In this document: positions 23,372 through 31,313 of the stretch, piece after piece
Layout: each line of letters opens with the position of its first letter
Numbering within the stretch: the stretch's first letter is position 1
NCBI GenBank assembly: GCA_018712645.1
Contig: DVGO01000033.1
Location: forward strand, 1-33,730
Length of the DNA stretch: 33,730 bases
Source: Candidatus Faecousia faecavium
GTDB lineage: Bacteria > Bacillota > Clostridia > Oscillospirales > Oscillospiraceae
Direction of reading: 5' to 3'
Program-made: the position numbers and the translations under genes
Notes under the pieces: model-generated
What the model was told of the DNA's origin: nothing
The model's database searches: none
What the model saw: only the letters and a program-made list of their open reading frames with translations

Positions 23372-24231
23372 ACGGAATCGTAATTGTGGACAAGCCCCAG
23401 GACTGGACCAGCCAGGACGTCACCGCCCGGCTGCGCCGGGTGTTCCAGACCCGGCGGATCGGCCACGGCGGAACCCTGGACCCTATGGCCACCGGCGTGC
23501 TGCCGGTGTTTGTGGGACGGGCCACCCGGGCGGTGGAGTTTTTTGAACACGCGGAAAAAGCCTACGAAACGGTGCTTCGGCTGGGCATTACCACCGATAC
23601 CGAGGATATTTCCGGCACCGTGCTGTCGCAGCAGGAGGTTTGCGTTACCGAAGCGCAGATTCAGCAGGTGCTGGAACATTTCCGGGGAGAGATTCTCCAG
23701 GTTCCGCCCATGTACTCCGCCCTGAAAGTCAATGGTCAGAAGTTATGTAACCTTGCCAGAAAGGGCAGGGAGGTAGAGCGCCAGCCCCGGCCCATTACCA
23801 TCCATCAGCTGAAGCTGCTGAAGCAGGAAGGCATTGATCTGCACCTGTATGTGGCCTGCTCCAAGGGTACCTATATCCGCACGCTCTGCAAGGATATCGG
23901 CCAGGCCCTGGGCTGCGGCGGCTGCATGGCCCAGCTGCGCCGGGTCCAGGCGGGAGCATATACCATCGAAGAAGCGGTGCCGCTGCAGCAGCTGCTGGAA
24001 ATGGAGCATCCGGAAACCTGCCTGCGGGGAATCGACACCCTGTTTGCGTCCCATCCGGCGGTGACCCTGACGGAAAACCAGGAAAAGCGCTGCCGCAACG
24101 GCAATACCTTCTCCATTTCGCTGGCGGAGGGAACCTACCGGGCCTACAGCGCCTCGGGAGAATTTCTCATGCTGGCGAAGGTGGAAAACGGTGTTATGTC
24201 TACCGTCAAGAGCTTTTTTGACCCCCAATGA
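23368..24231 (+). CDS. truB: tRNA pseudouridine(55) synthase TruB
   Basis: A 287-residue enzyme that converts U55 of tRNA to pseudouridine in the T-arm. It begins GIVIVDKPQDWTSQDV and carries the catalytic aspartate D38 in GGTLDPMATGVLPV. YSALKVNGQKLCNLARKG and CSKGTYIRTLCKDIG further support it. The C-terminal extension of about 60 residues forms a small PUA-like domain. It starts as ATGA on the nrnA stop and ends near the ribF start. Confidence 0.96.
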   Translation: MNGIVIVDKPQDWTSQDVTARLRRVFQTRRIGHGGTLDPMATGVLPVFVGRATRAVEFFEHAEKAYETVLRLGITTDTEDISGTVLSQQEVCVTEAQIQQVLEHFRGEILQVPPMYSALKVNGQKLCNLARKGREVERQPRPITIHQLKLLKQEGIDLHLYVACSKGTYIRTLCKDIGQALGCGGCMAQLRRVQAGAYTIEEAVPLQQLLEMEHPETCLRGIDTLFASHPAVTLTENQEKRCRNGNTFSISLAEGTYRAYSASGEFLMLAKVENGVMSTVKSFFDPQ

Positions 24232-24263
24232 CGAAAACCGTCACATGCAGACGAGAGGAATCT

Positions 24264-25154
24264 ATGACAAAAACAGTTTATGCCCTGGGATTTTTTGACG
24301 GGGTGCACATCGGGCATGCCGCCCTGCTTTCTGCCTGTCGCCGTTTGGCCCGGGAGGGAAGCCTTCGCCCCGGGGTGGTGACCTTTTCCCATCATCCTGA
24401 TACCCTGGTGCTGGGCAATACCCCGCCGCTGATCAATTCTCCCCAGGACCGGCAGCGGCTTCTGGAGGGCTTTGGCATGGAGAAGGTGATTTCCTTGCCC
24501 TTTGACCAGCAGATGCGCACTATGGACTGGCGGGATTTTCTGGACATGCTCCGCAAAACCTACGACGCTGCAGGTTTTGTCTGCGGGGAGGACTTCCGGT
24601 TCGGCAACCGGGGGGCCGGAACTGCCGAAAGCGTCAGCCGGTACTGCACCGAAATGGGCTTGCCCTGCGCAGTGGTGCCGGAGCAGACCCTGGACGGCAT
24701 CCGGGTATCCAGCACCTATATCCGCCGCCAGCTGGAAACGGGAGACATGGCAACAGCGGTGAAATTCCTGGGCCATCCCCACATTCTCACCGGCAAGGTG
24801 ATTCACGGCCACGCCCTGGGCCGGACTCTGGGCATCCCCACAGCAAACCTGCGCCTGCCGGAAGGCCTGGCAATCCCAAAGTTCGGCGTTTATGCCTGCC
24901 GGGTGCGGCTGGATGGGAAATCCTACCCGGCGGTGACCAACGTGGGCACCCGTCCCACGGTCCACGGTCACAACGTGACGGTGGAGCCTTGGATTCTGGA
25001 CTATGCCGGGGATCTGTATGACCGGGAGATTACCCTGGAATTTTACTACTTCATCCGCCCGGAGCGGAAGTTCCCCAATCTGGAACAGCTGCAGGCGGAA
25101 ATCCGGCGCAATGCAGAAGAAACACGGCAATTTCTGGAGAAATTACCGGAATAA
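24264..25154 (+). CDS. ribF: Bifunctional riboflavin kinase / FAD synthetase
   Basis: A 296-residue protein making FMN from riboflavin and FAD from FMN. The N-terminal adenylyltransferase shows GFFDGVHIGH, TFSHHPD, GEDFRFG and SSTYIR. The C-terminal flavokinase shows GRTLGIPTANL, GVYACRV and TNVGTRPT. The start at 24264 has AGAGGA upstream. An ATG at 24228 overlaps the truB stop but lacks a binding site; the two starts encode the same MTKTV pentapeptide. As the last gene of the rimP operon it has no clear terminator before the next promoter. Confidence 0.95.
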   Translation: MTKTVYALGFFDGVHIGHAALLSACRRLAREGSLRPGVVTFSHHPDTLVLGNTPPLINSPQDRQRLLEGFGMEKVISLPFDQQMRTMDWRDFLDMLRKTYDAAGFVCGEDFRFGNRGAGTAESVSRYCTEMGLPCAVVPEQTLDGIRVSSTYIRRQLETGDMATAVKFLGHPHILTGKVIHGHALGRTLGIPTANLRLPEGLAIPKFGVYACRVRLDGKSYPAVTNVGTRPTVHGHNVTVEPWILDYAGDLYDREITLEFYYFIRPERKFPNLEQLQAEIRRNAEETRQFLEKLPE

Positions 25155-25190
25155 TCCCTAGCCATTCAAATAAGCTTTACATTCTGCCCC

Positions 25191-25219
25191 TTGTTTTATG
25201 GGGGAAAATGCGGTATAAT
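25191..25219 (+). promoter_or_regulatory. Promoter for the CapA-like gene
   Basis: -35 TTGTTT (25191-25196) and consensus -10 TATAAT (25214-25219) with a 17-bp spacer. Distance to the start codon is about 32 bases. Confidence 0.72.
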
Positions 25220-25251
25220 AAGCCATCAAAGTATCACCGGGAGGGAAGCCT

Positions 25252-26571
25252 ATGCCCAATCACGACGAGCAAATGAATAGACGCCGTGAAAAACGGGAGG
25301 CTCTGCGCAAGCGTCAGCAGGCCCAGGCCAGACGGCTTCGGCTGACGGCTTTTGCGGCGGTGCTGGTGCTGGCGGCCTGCGGCGGCCTGATCTGGTATCT
25401 GACGAAGGGCACCCAGGAGCCGGAAGTCCAGACCCAGGCAGCGGTGGAACAGACCACTGCCCCCACGGAAACCGAAGCCCCCGACCCACGGATTCAGAAG
25501 GATCCCCTGACAACCATTCACATCCGGGCAGCGGGAGATCTGAATATCACCGACAGCGTGATTTCCTCCGGCGTTTCCGTAGGCGGCTACGACTTTGGCA
25601 CGGTGTTCAAGGATGTTTCCGCTCTTCTGTCTGACGCGGACCTCACGGTCATGAATTTTGAAGGCAACACCTACGGTGAGCCTTACGGCACCGCCAGCAG
25701 TTCTGCGCCCAACAAGATTCTGGAAGACCTCCGGGGCTGCGGCGTGGACTTGCTGCAGATGGCCAACAGCTGCTCCATTAACAACGGCCTGAACGGCCTG
25801 AGCGCTACCTTGCAGAGCATCCGGGCGGCTGGGATTGAGCCTGTAGGCGCCTATGCCAACCAAACGGAACTGAACACAGGCAAAGGCTACACCATCGCCG
25901 AGGCCCAGGGAATTAAGGTTGCCTTTGTGGCCTTTACCAAAGGCATGGGCGGCCGTGGTCTGCCTGCCGGCAGCGAAGGCCTGGTAAATGTGCTCTACGA
26001 GGACTACGACTCCGAATATCAGAAGATCAACACCAAGGGCATTGAGACCATTTTGAAGAATGTTCAGGCGGAAGAGCCGGATTTGGTGGTTGCGCTGGTG
26101 CATTGGGGCAGCGAATATAACGAAGATATCAGCAGCTCCCAGGAAAGCATTATTTCCCTGATGCAGAAGCGGGGCGTGGATGTGATCCTGGGGACCCATC
26201 CGCATACCTTGCAGCCCATTGTATATGACCCGGTGAAGGGAACCCTGGTTGCCTACTCTCTGGGAGACTTCTTTGGCGATGCCAACCGGGCGGCTACCAA
26301 CTATTCCATCATTCTGGATTTGGAGATCACCAAGGATGCCACCACCGGCAATACCAAGGTGACGGACTATTCCTACTTCCCCATCTATACCGTTACGGAA
26401 ACGGAGTCCGCCGACCAGAAACGCCGGGTGGTTCGGATTGATAAGGCCTTGGAAGCCTATGACGGAAATTACCTGGATAAAGTTACCCAGACCTGTCAGG
26501 AAAGCATGGTCTACGCGCTGACCAGAATTGAGGAGCGTCTGGTCATGCAAACCGAAGAGGATAAAAAGTAA
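25252..26571 (+). CDS. CapA-family metallophosphatase-like membrane protein
   Basis: A 439-residue protein. Residues 1-29 are charged and basic, followed by one membrane helix (about 31-50) and a Thr/Pro/Glu linker. A PGA-synthesis CapA domain runs from about residue 88. It has AAGDLNITDS, MNFEGN, VHWGSEYN (H284) and LGTHPHTLQP (H316, H318). The usual ANNHxxD motif is here ANSCSIN (171-177), losing the central NH pair. Homologues hydrolyse or transfer poly-gamma-glutamate; others are uncharacterised surface phosphatases. No capB or capC lies nearby, so poly-gamma-glutamate synthesis is not supported. GGGAGGG precedes the start. It is a single gene with its own promoter and terminator. Confidence 0.86.
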   Translation: MPNHDEQMNRRREKREALRKRQQAQARRLRLTAFAAVLVLAACGGLIWYLTKGTQEPEVQTQAAVEQTTAPTETEAPDPRIQKDPLTTIHIRAAGDLNITDSVISSGVSVGGYDFGTVFKDVSALLSDADLTVMNFEGNTYGEPYGTASSSAPNKILEDLRGCGVDLLQMANSCSINNGLNGLSATLQSIRAAGIEPVGAYANQTELNTGKGYTIAEAQGIKVAFVAFTKGMGGRGLPAGSEGLVNVLYEDYDSEYQKINTKGIETILKNVQAEEPDLVVALVHWGSEYNEDISSSQESIISLMQKRGVDVILGTHPHTLQPIVYDPVKGTLVAYSLGDFFGDANRAATNYSIILDLEITKDATTGNTKVTDYSYFPIYTVTETESADQKRRVVRIDKALEAYDGNYLDKVTQTCQESMVYALTRIEERLVMQTEEDKK

Positions 26572-26576
26572 ATACA

Positions 26577-26609
26577 AGAGCAGCAGAAAAACTTTCTGCT
26601 GCTCTTTTT
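26577..26609 (+). terminator. Intrinsic terminator of the CapA-like gene
   Basis: AGAGCAGCAGAAA (26577-26589) pairs perfectly with TTTCTGCTGCTCT (26593-26605) around a 3-nt loop and runs into TTTT. Confidence 0.93.
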
Positions 26610-26638
26610 GCGTACTGGGACGGAATGCCGGCTGCCGC

Positions 26639-26705
26639 TTTACAAACGGAGAGTTTACACACATTTTACACGGAACGGTTGGGAATTTTACATCTTTACA
26701 TTACA
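26639..26705. promoter_or_regulatory. Phased TTTACA repeats, possible Pho box array
   Basis: TTTACA occurs at 26639, 26654, 26665, 26687 and 26695, with a further ATTACA at 26700. The 26654, 26665 and 26687 copies fall at spacings of 11 and 22 bp, one and two helical turns. This fits the TT(A/C/T)ACA repeat pattern bound by PhoP in B. subtilis. The array covers and precedes the ppx promoter. Regulator identity is inference. Confidence 0.55.
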
Positions 26706-26707
26706 AT
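26679..26707 (+). promoter_or_regulatory. Weak promoter for ppx-ppk
   Basis: -35 TTGGGA (26679-26684) and -10 TACAAT (26702-26707) have a 17-bp spacer. The poor -35 and overlap with TTTACA repeats suggest activator dependence. The predicted leader is about 90 nt. Confidence 0.5.
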
Positions 26708-26801
26708 AAAGTAGAGAACTTATGGCCCCAAAACGGGGAATGACCGCGGCAAAGCGGGCATACTCTAAGATAGAGAGGGCAGAAGGAAGGAGAAACAACC
26801 A

Positions 26802-27725
26802 ATGAAGTATGCAATCGTGGATTTGGGTTCCAATACCGTGCGGCTGTCGCTGTACAATATCCTCAGCGACGGCAGCTTTTCTCTGCTGTTTTCCGAGAAG
26901 GAAATGGTGGGACTGAATAACTATATTGTGGATCGCACTTTGTCCAAGGCCGGTATTCAGCGGGCCTGCCAGGTGCTGGACAATTTCCGGGGACTGCTGC
27001 TGCAGTTCGGCATTTCCCAGATGCAGGTGTTCGCCACTGCATCCCTGCGCAATATCCGCAACACCGAAGAGGCGGTAGCTGCCATCAAACGCACCGTAGG
27101 TGTGGATGTGGAAGTGATTTCCGGCGCCATGGAGGCGGAATTGGGCTATTACGGTGCCATCCGGGATTTGAATATGGAAAACGGCGTGGTATTTGATATT
27201 GGCGGCGGCAGTATGGAGCTGACGGAAATTCAGGGCGGCGCCGTGGCCAAGGCCCAGAGTATCCCCATCGGCAGTCTGGAACTGTTTAACCGCCATGTGA
27301 AGAAAATCTGGCCGAAAAAGCAGGAACTGGAGGAAATCCGCGCCGATGTGGAGCAGACCATGGAGAAACTGAAGCTTCCCAAGGAGGAAACGCCTTTGGT
27401 CTGCGGTGTGGGCGGTACTGCCCGGGCGGTGCTGAAAATTGCCAACACCCTGCTTGGCAAGCTGGATACCAACCGGAGCCTGACCATGGAGGAATTTTCC
27501 GGGGTCTGCCAGTGCCTGCTGGCCAGGAAGGCGGCGGCCCGGGATGTGATTTTGAAGGTGTGCCCGGACCGGCTGCACACCATTTTGCCCGGTGTGGTGC
27601 TGATGGAGCAGGTGTGCACCGTTCTGAACTGCAAGGTGCTGTATATCAGCCCCTACGGCGTCCGGGAAGGTTATGTCTACCGGAATCTTCCTAAGCAGAA
27701 ACAATCGGGTGATGGTCAGGCATGA
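26802..27725 (+). CDS. ppx: Ppx/GppA exopolyphosphatase family protein
   Basis: A 307-residue ASKHA-fold enzyme. It begins YAIVDLGSNTVRLSLY (phosphate-1 loop), has VFATASLRNIRN, EVISGAMEAELGYYGA and FDIGGGSMEL, and ends GVREGYVYR. Ppx removes terminal phosphates from inorganic polyphosphate; GppA relatives also hydrolyse pppGpp. The protein lacks the C-terminal HD-like domains of the long E. coli form, as common in Clostridia. GGAAGGAG precedes the start. It runs directly into ppk, so polyphosphate breakdown and synthesis are co-expressed. Confidence 0.92.
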   Translation: MKYAIVDLGSNTVRLSLYNILSDGSFSLLFSEKEMVGLNNYIVDRTLSKAGIQRACQVLDNFRGLLLQFGISQMQVFATASLRNIRNTEEAVAAIKRTVGVDVEVISGAMEAELGYYGAIRDLNMENGVVFDIGGGSMELTEIQGGAVAKAQSIPIGSLELFNRHVKKIWPKKQELEEIRADVEQTMEKLKLPKEETPLVCGVGGTARAVLKIANTLLGKLDTNRSLTMEEFSGVCQCLLARKAAARDVILKVCPDRLHTILPGVVLMEQVCTVLNCKVLYISPYGVREGYVYRNLPKQKQSGDGQA

Positions 27726-27823
27726 ACAGTATGAAAAAAATCGCCGCCTTTTGGCGGCAGCTGGGTCTGAGAAACAGAACCGGCTACATAGCGCAAACCC
27801 CCGTCATACAGGAGGAAACGGAT

Positions 27824-29878
27824 ATGAAATCCCAGGAACGAAAAAGATGTTATGTAAACAGAGAACTGTCCTGGCTGAAATTCAATGAGCGGGTGCTGGA
27901 AGAAGCGGAGCGGGAGGATGTCCCGCTGTGCGAACGGCTGAGCTTTGCCTCCATCTACCAGAGCAACCTGGATGAATTTTTCATGGTGCGCATCGGCTCC
28001 CTGAAAGATCAGATTCAGCTGGGAGAAAAGGGCCGGGACACCAAAACCGGCATGATGCCCCAGCAGCAGATTGACGCGGCCCTGGAGCAGATCCGGCTTC
28101 TGAACCAGCGCAAGGATGCAGTTTACCGGCAGCTGCTGACCAGATTGGAAGATGCCGGGGTTCGCCTTGTGGATTTTCACACCATCTCCCAGGAGGACAG
28201 CCGCCGCTTAGAGGGGTATTTTACCCGGGAGGTGCTGCCTCTGCTTTCGCCCATGATTATCGGCAAGCGTCAGCCCTTTCCCTTCCTGCGCAATAAGGAA
28301 ATCTACGCCGTGGCGGTACTGGACCGGAAAAACGGCAAGCGGAAGGTGGGCATCATCTCCTGCGCCACCGGGGTATTTCCCCGGCTGATTACCATTTCCC
28401 AGGGAGAGTATATGCTTTCTGAGGAGCTGATTTTGCACTTTTTGCCCCTGGCCTTCAAAGGCTACCAGATTCGGGGGAAGTCTTTGCTGCGGCTTACCCG
28501 CAGCGCCGATATTGACGCCGATGCGGTCTATGACGAAGATCTGGACTATCGGGAATTTATGGCAGATCTGGTAAAGCAGCGGAAAAAACTGGAGCCGGTG
28601 CGGCTGGAACTGAGCCGTCAGCTCAGCCAGGAGACGGTGGAAGAACTGTGCAAAACTCTGGATATGGAGAAAAAGGCGGTATTTGAAAGCGGAACGCCTC
28701 TGGATCTGTCCTTTTTCTTCCAGATTCAGGATATTTTGCGGCAGAATCCCAACTACTTCTATCCCCGTTATACCCCCCAGAAATCCGCCCAGTTCCGGGG
28801 CAAGGACCCCTTCTTGCCTCAGATTGTGGAAAAGGACAAGCTGCTTTCCTACCCCTTTGATCGGATGGACCCCTTCCTGAAGGTGCTGCGGGAAGCGGCG
28901 GCGGATGAAAGCGTGGTCTCCATTAAGGTTACCCTCTACCGGGTGGCCAAGCACAGCCAGGTGGTCAGCGCCTTGATGGAAGCGGCGGAAAATGGCAAGG
29001 AAGTGCTGGTGCTGGTGGAGCTGAAAGCTCGCTTTGACGAGGCCAACAACATCGAGTGGTCCCGGCAGCTGGAAGCGGCGGGGTGCAACGTGATCTATGG
29101 TCTGCCCGGGTATAAGGTGCACTCCAAGCTGTGCCTGATTTCCCGGATGGTGGACGGACAGCCCCAGTATATCACCCAGATCGGCACCGGAAACTACAAC
29201 GAAAAAACCGCCCGGCTGTATACGGATTTTTCCTTCCTTACCGCAGATCCGGCCATTGGTCAGAATGCTTCGGCAGTGTTCCAGGCCCTGGCAAAGGGGG
29301 AAACGGTGCAAAATAGTGATGTGCTGCTGGTGGCACCCCACTGCATGCAGAGCCGGATTCTGGAAAAAATCGACCAGCAGATTGCCCGGGCCAAAGGGGG
29401 AGAACCGGCCTATATCGGCGTGAAGGTCAACTCCCTGACGGACAAAACCATTATGGAGCGGCTGATTCAGGCAAGTCAGGCCGGTGTGAGGATTGATATG
29501 GTAGTTCGGGGCATCTGCTGTCTGCTGCCCGGGGTACCGGGAATGACGGAGAATATCCGCATCATCAGCATTGTGGGCCGGTTCCTGGAACACTCCCGGA
29601 TTTATATTTTCGGCCAGGGTGAGGAGGAAGAAGTCTATATCGCCTCGGCAGACTGGATGACCCGGAATATGCTGCGCCGGGTGGAGATCGGCGTGCCTAT
29701 TTCCGACCCGGACATCCGCCGGCAGATCCGGCAGATGTTTGACACAATGCTCCGGGACAACTGCCAGGCCCGGCAGCTGCACAGCGACGGCTCCTATACC
29801 CGAGTGTCACAACAGGGGCAGGCAGTGAATTCCCAGGAACTGTTCTGCCAGTGGGCCAAGGATCAGGCACCGGAATAA
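27824..29878 (+). CDS. ppk1: Polyphosphate kinase 1
   Basis: A 684-residue enzyme making polyphosphate from ATP. It begins with YVNRELSWLKFNERVLEEA and SNLDEFFMVRIG of the N-domain. The phosphorylated histidine is H433 in YKVHSKLCLI and the second active-site histidine is H590 in EHSRIYIF, matching E. coli H435 and H592. The start at 27824 has AGGAGG 8 bases upstream. A longer in-frame reading from 27722, overlapping ppx by ATGA, would add 34 residues outside the family pattern, though it could be a leader reading frame. A small GCCGCC-TTTT-GGCGGC hairpin lies in that gap. A palindromic element follows the stop. Confidence 0.96.
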   Translation: MKSQERKRCYVNRELSWLKFNERVLEEAEREDVPLCERLSFASIYQSNLDEFFMVRIGSLKDQIQLGEKGRDTKTGMMPQQQIDAALEQIRLLNQRKDAVYRQLLTRLEDAGVRLVDFHTISQEDSRRLEGYFTREVLPLLSPMIIGKRQPFPFLRNKEIYAVAVLDRKNGKRKVGIISCATGVFPRLITISQGEYMLSEELILHFLPLAFKGYQIRGKSLLRLTRSADIDADAVYDEDLDYREFMADLVKQRKKLEPVRLELSRQLSQETVEELCKTLDMEKKAVFESGTPLDLSFFFQIQDILRQNPNYFYPRYTPQKSAQFRGKDPFLPQIVEKDKLLSYPFDRMDPFLKVLREAAADESVVSIKVTLYRVAKHSQVVSALMEAAENGKEVLVLVELKARFDEANNIEWSRQLEAAGCNVIYGLPGYKVHSKLCLISRMVDGQPQYITQIGTGNYNEKTARLYTDFSFLTADPAIGQNASAVFQALAKGETVQNSDVLLVAPHCMQSRILEKIDQQIARAKGGEPAYIGVKVNSLTDKTIMERLIQASQAGVRIDMVVRGICCLLPGVPGMTENIRIISIVGRFLEHSRIYIFGQGEEEEVYIASADWMTRNMLRRVEIGVPISDPDIRRQIRQMFDTMLRDNCQARQLHSDGSYTRVSQQGQAVNSQELFCQWAKDQAPE

Positions 29879-29897
29879 TGCACCCCCTGGGACAAAG

Positions 29898-29957
29898 TGA
29901 ACTGCACCCCAGCTGTTGACAGTATAAAATACTATCTAACAAGTGGGGTGCAGTTTT
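29898..29957. repeat. 60-bp palindromic element with IS3-like ends
   Basis: AACTGCACCCC (29900-29910) and GGGGTGCAGTT (29945-29955) are perfect inverted arms, and pairing continues with small mismatches to the centre AGTAT-AAA-ATACT near 29927. An extra TGCACCCC at 29879-29886 lies directly after the ppk stop. TGCACCCC followed by GTTGACAGT is reminiscent of IS3/IS150-group ends, suggesting a MITE or solo-end remnant. No transposase is present. It may also act as a terminator between the convergent genes. Confidence 0.65.
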
Positions 29958-29987
29958 AAAACAAAATCGGCTGTTTAGTATTTCGTA

Positions 29988-31313
29988 TCAGATACTTTCT
30001 TTCACCACGGCAAGGCAGTGGATGCCATATCGGGCCAAAACCGCAAGGGCGTCGCAGGAGATTCGCTCTCCGCTGACCACCACCGGGACCGCCGGAGGAC
30101 AGGAGACCGTGGGAGCGCCGCAGATGCGCCCAAGGGCCTGGGACAGGGGAACTTCCTCCCAGGGGGAAAGCAGCGCTTGTCGGATGGACAGGACACGCTC
30201 CGGAGGGGCCATGGTGGATACAGCCATGGGCTGAGCCGGACAGGGACACTGGGAAAGCCCCTGGGCCGCCCGGAGAAAATCTTCCTCCCGATTTCCCGGA
30301 GAAGCCATCAGCACCAGATAGTCCGGGTCTGCATACTCCCATTCCACTCCCGCTTGCTTGATCCGCCGGGCAAGCTCCGTGCCCGGATACTCAGGGGAGG
30401 GAGAACAGACCACAATTTTCAGCGGCTCGCTCTTTGCCACCGTCCAGCCCTGACGGGAAAGCTGCTGCTTCAGCTCCCCGGCCCGGGCGGCGGTCAGGGC
30501 AAACTGCTGCCGGGCATCCTGGGATAAAAACCGGTTGCATAGATCCAGCGACTGCAAAATCAGGTAAGAAGGACTGGTGGAACCGAACAGCGCCAGGGCC
30601 TGCCGGGCTGCTAGATCTCCTCCAAAATCCCCGGCAAGATGCAGATAAGCGCCGCCGGTGAGGACAGGGAGGGTCTTGTGGGCGGAGTCGCAGCAAAGGT
30701 CGGCGCCCAAATCCATGGGATGCTGGGGCGTGGGCAGAAAGTGCAGGTAAGCCCCATGGGCATTGTCCACCAGAAGCAGCACTCCATGCCGGTGGCAAAC
30801 TTCGGAAAGTTCGGCAATGGGCTGAATATGCCCCAGATAGTCCGGGGAGGTCAGATACACCCCCGCAGGCGGCGGGTCCATTTGAGACAGGGCCTGCTCC
30901 AGCATCTCCGTCGTTACGTCACAGCGCAGCAGCTGATAGGGCTGGGGCCACAGCCACTGCACGGAAAAGTCCAGCAGGGCAGCAGCGTGGACAAAGGCCT
31001 TGTGGGCATTCCGGGCTGCCAGAATGGTTTTCCGGCCTGTGGCCTGGAGGGCCAGGTGCAGCATGGCCTTCAGGCACTGGGAAGAGCCGCCGGCGCAGTA
31101 GTAGGTGTGCCGCGTCCCGAACAAGGACGCGGCATTGCCTTCGCTCTGGGCAATAATTCCCTCAGCTTCGTACAGAGAATCCGCACCCTGGATTTCCGTA
31201 ATGTCCAGATTTTCACAGCCCAAAAGGCCTGTACCCTTGTGACCGGGCATGTGAAACCGGGCAGGATTTCCAGCGGCGTAGCGGCTGACAAAATCGAAAA
31301 TCGGTGTGTTCAT
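29988..31313 (-). CDS. PLP-dependent Orn/Lys/Arg decarboxylase-like protein
   Basis: A 441-residue fold-type I PLP enzyme of the short Orn/Lys/Arg decarboxylase group (YaaO/SpeA-like). It has FHMPGHKG, EIQGADSLYEAEGIIAQSEGNAASLFG, VDNAHGAYLHF and the PLP-lysine motif DSAHKTLPVLTGGAYL. The family acts on lysine, arginine or ornithine, making polyamine precursors. Two departures are seen: AGGSSQCLKAM where many members have a GSTxGN-type phosphate loop, and DNAHGAY where classical ones have DEAHGAH. Substrate is therefore uncertain. The start at 31313 overlaps the scfB stop as ATGA with a weak binding site, so expression seems coupled to scfB. Confidence 0.87.
   Translation of the reverse strand: MNTPIFDFVSRYAAGNPARFHMPGHKGTGLLGCENLDITEIQGADSLYEAEGIIAQSEGNAASLFGTRHTYYCAGGSSQCLKAMLHLALQATGRKTILAARNAHKAFVHAAALLDFSVQWLWPQPYQLLRCDVTTEMLEQALSQMDPPPAGVYLTSPDYLGHIQPIAELSEVCHRHGVLLLVDNAHGAYLHFLPTPQHPMDLGADLCCDSAHKTLPVLTGGAYLHLAGDFGGDLAARQALALFGSTSPSYLILQSLDLCNRFLSQDARQQFALTAARAGELKQQLSRQGWTVAKSEPLKIVVCSPSPEYPGTELARRIKQAGVEWEYADPDYLVLMASPGNREEDFLRAAQGLSQCPCPAQPMAVSTMAPPERVLSIRQALLSPWEEVPLSQALGRICGAPTVSCPPAVPVVVSGERISCDALAVLARYGIHCLAVVKESI

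Noticed and set aside
25252..26571. Poly-gamma-glutamate capsule locus
   Set aside because: Only a CapA-like protein with a degenerate motif is present; no capB, capC or capE partner lies nearby.
27722..27823. Extended ppk1 start overlapping ppx by ATGA
   Set aside because: The added 34 residues do not look like the family and lack a binding site, while ATG 27824 has a strong AGGAGG. Coupled reading remains possible.
28208..29782. A 524-codon frame antisense to ppk1
   Set aside because: Shadow of a gene with both catalytic histidines identified on the other strand.
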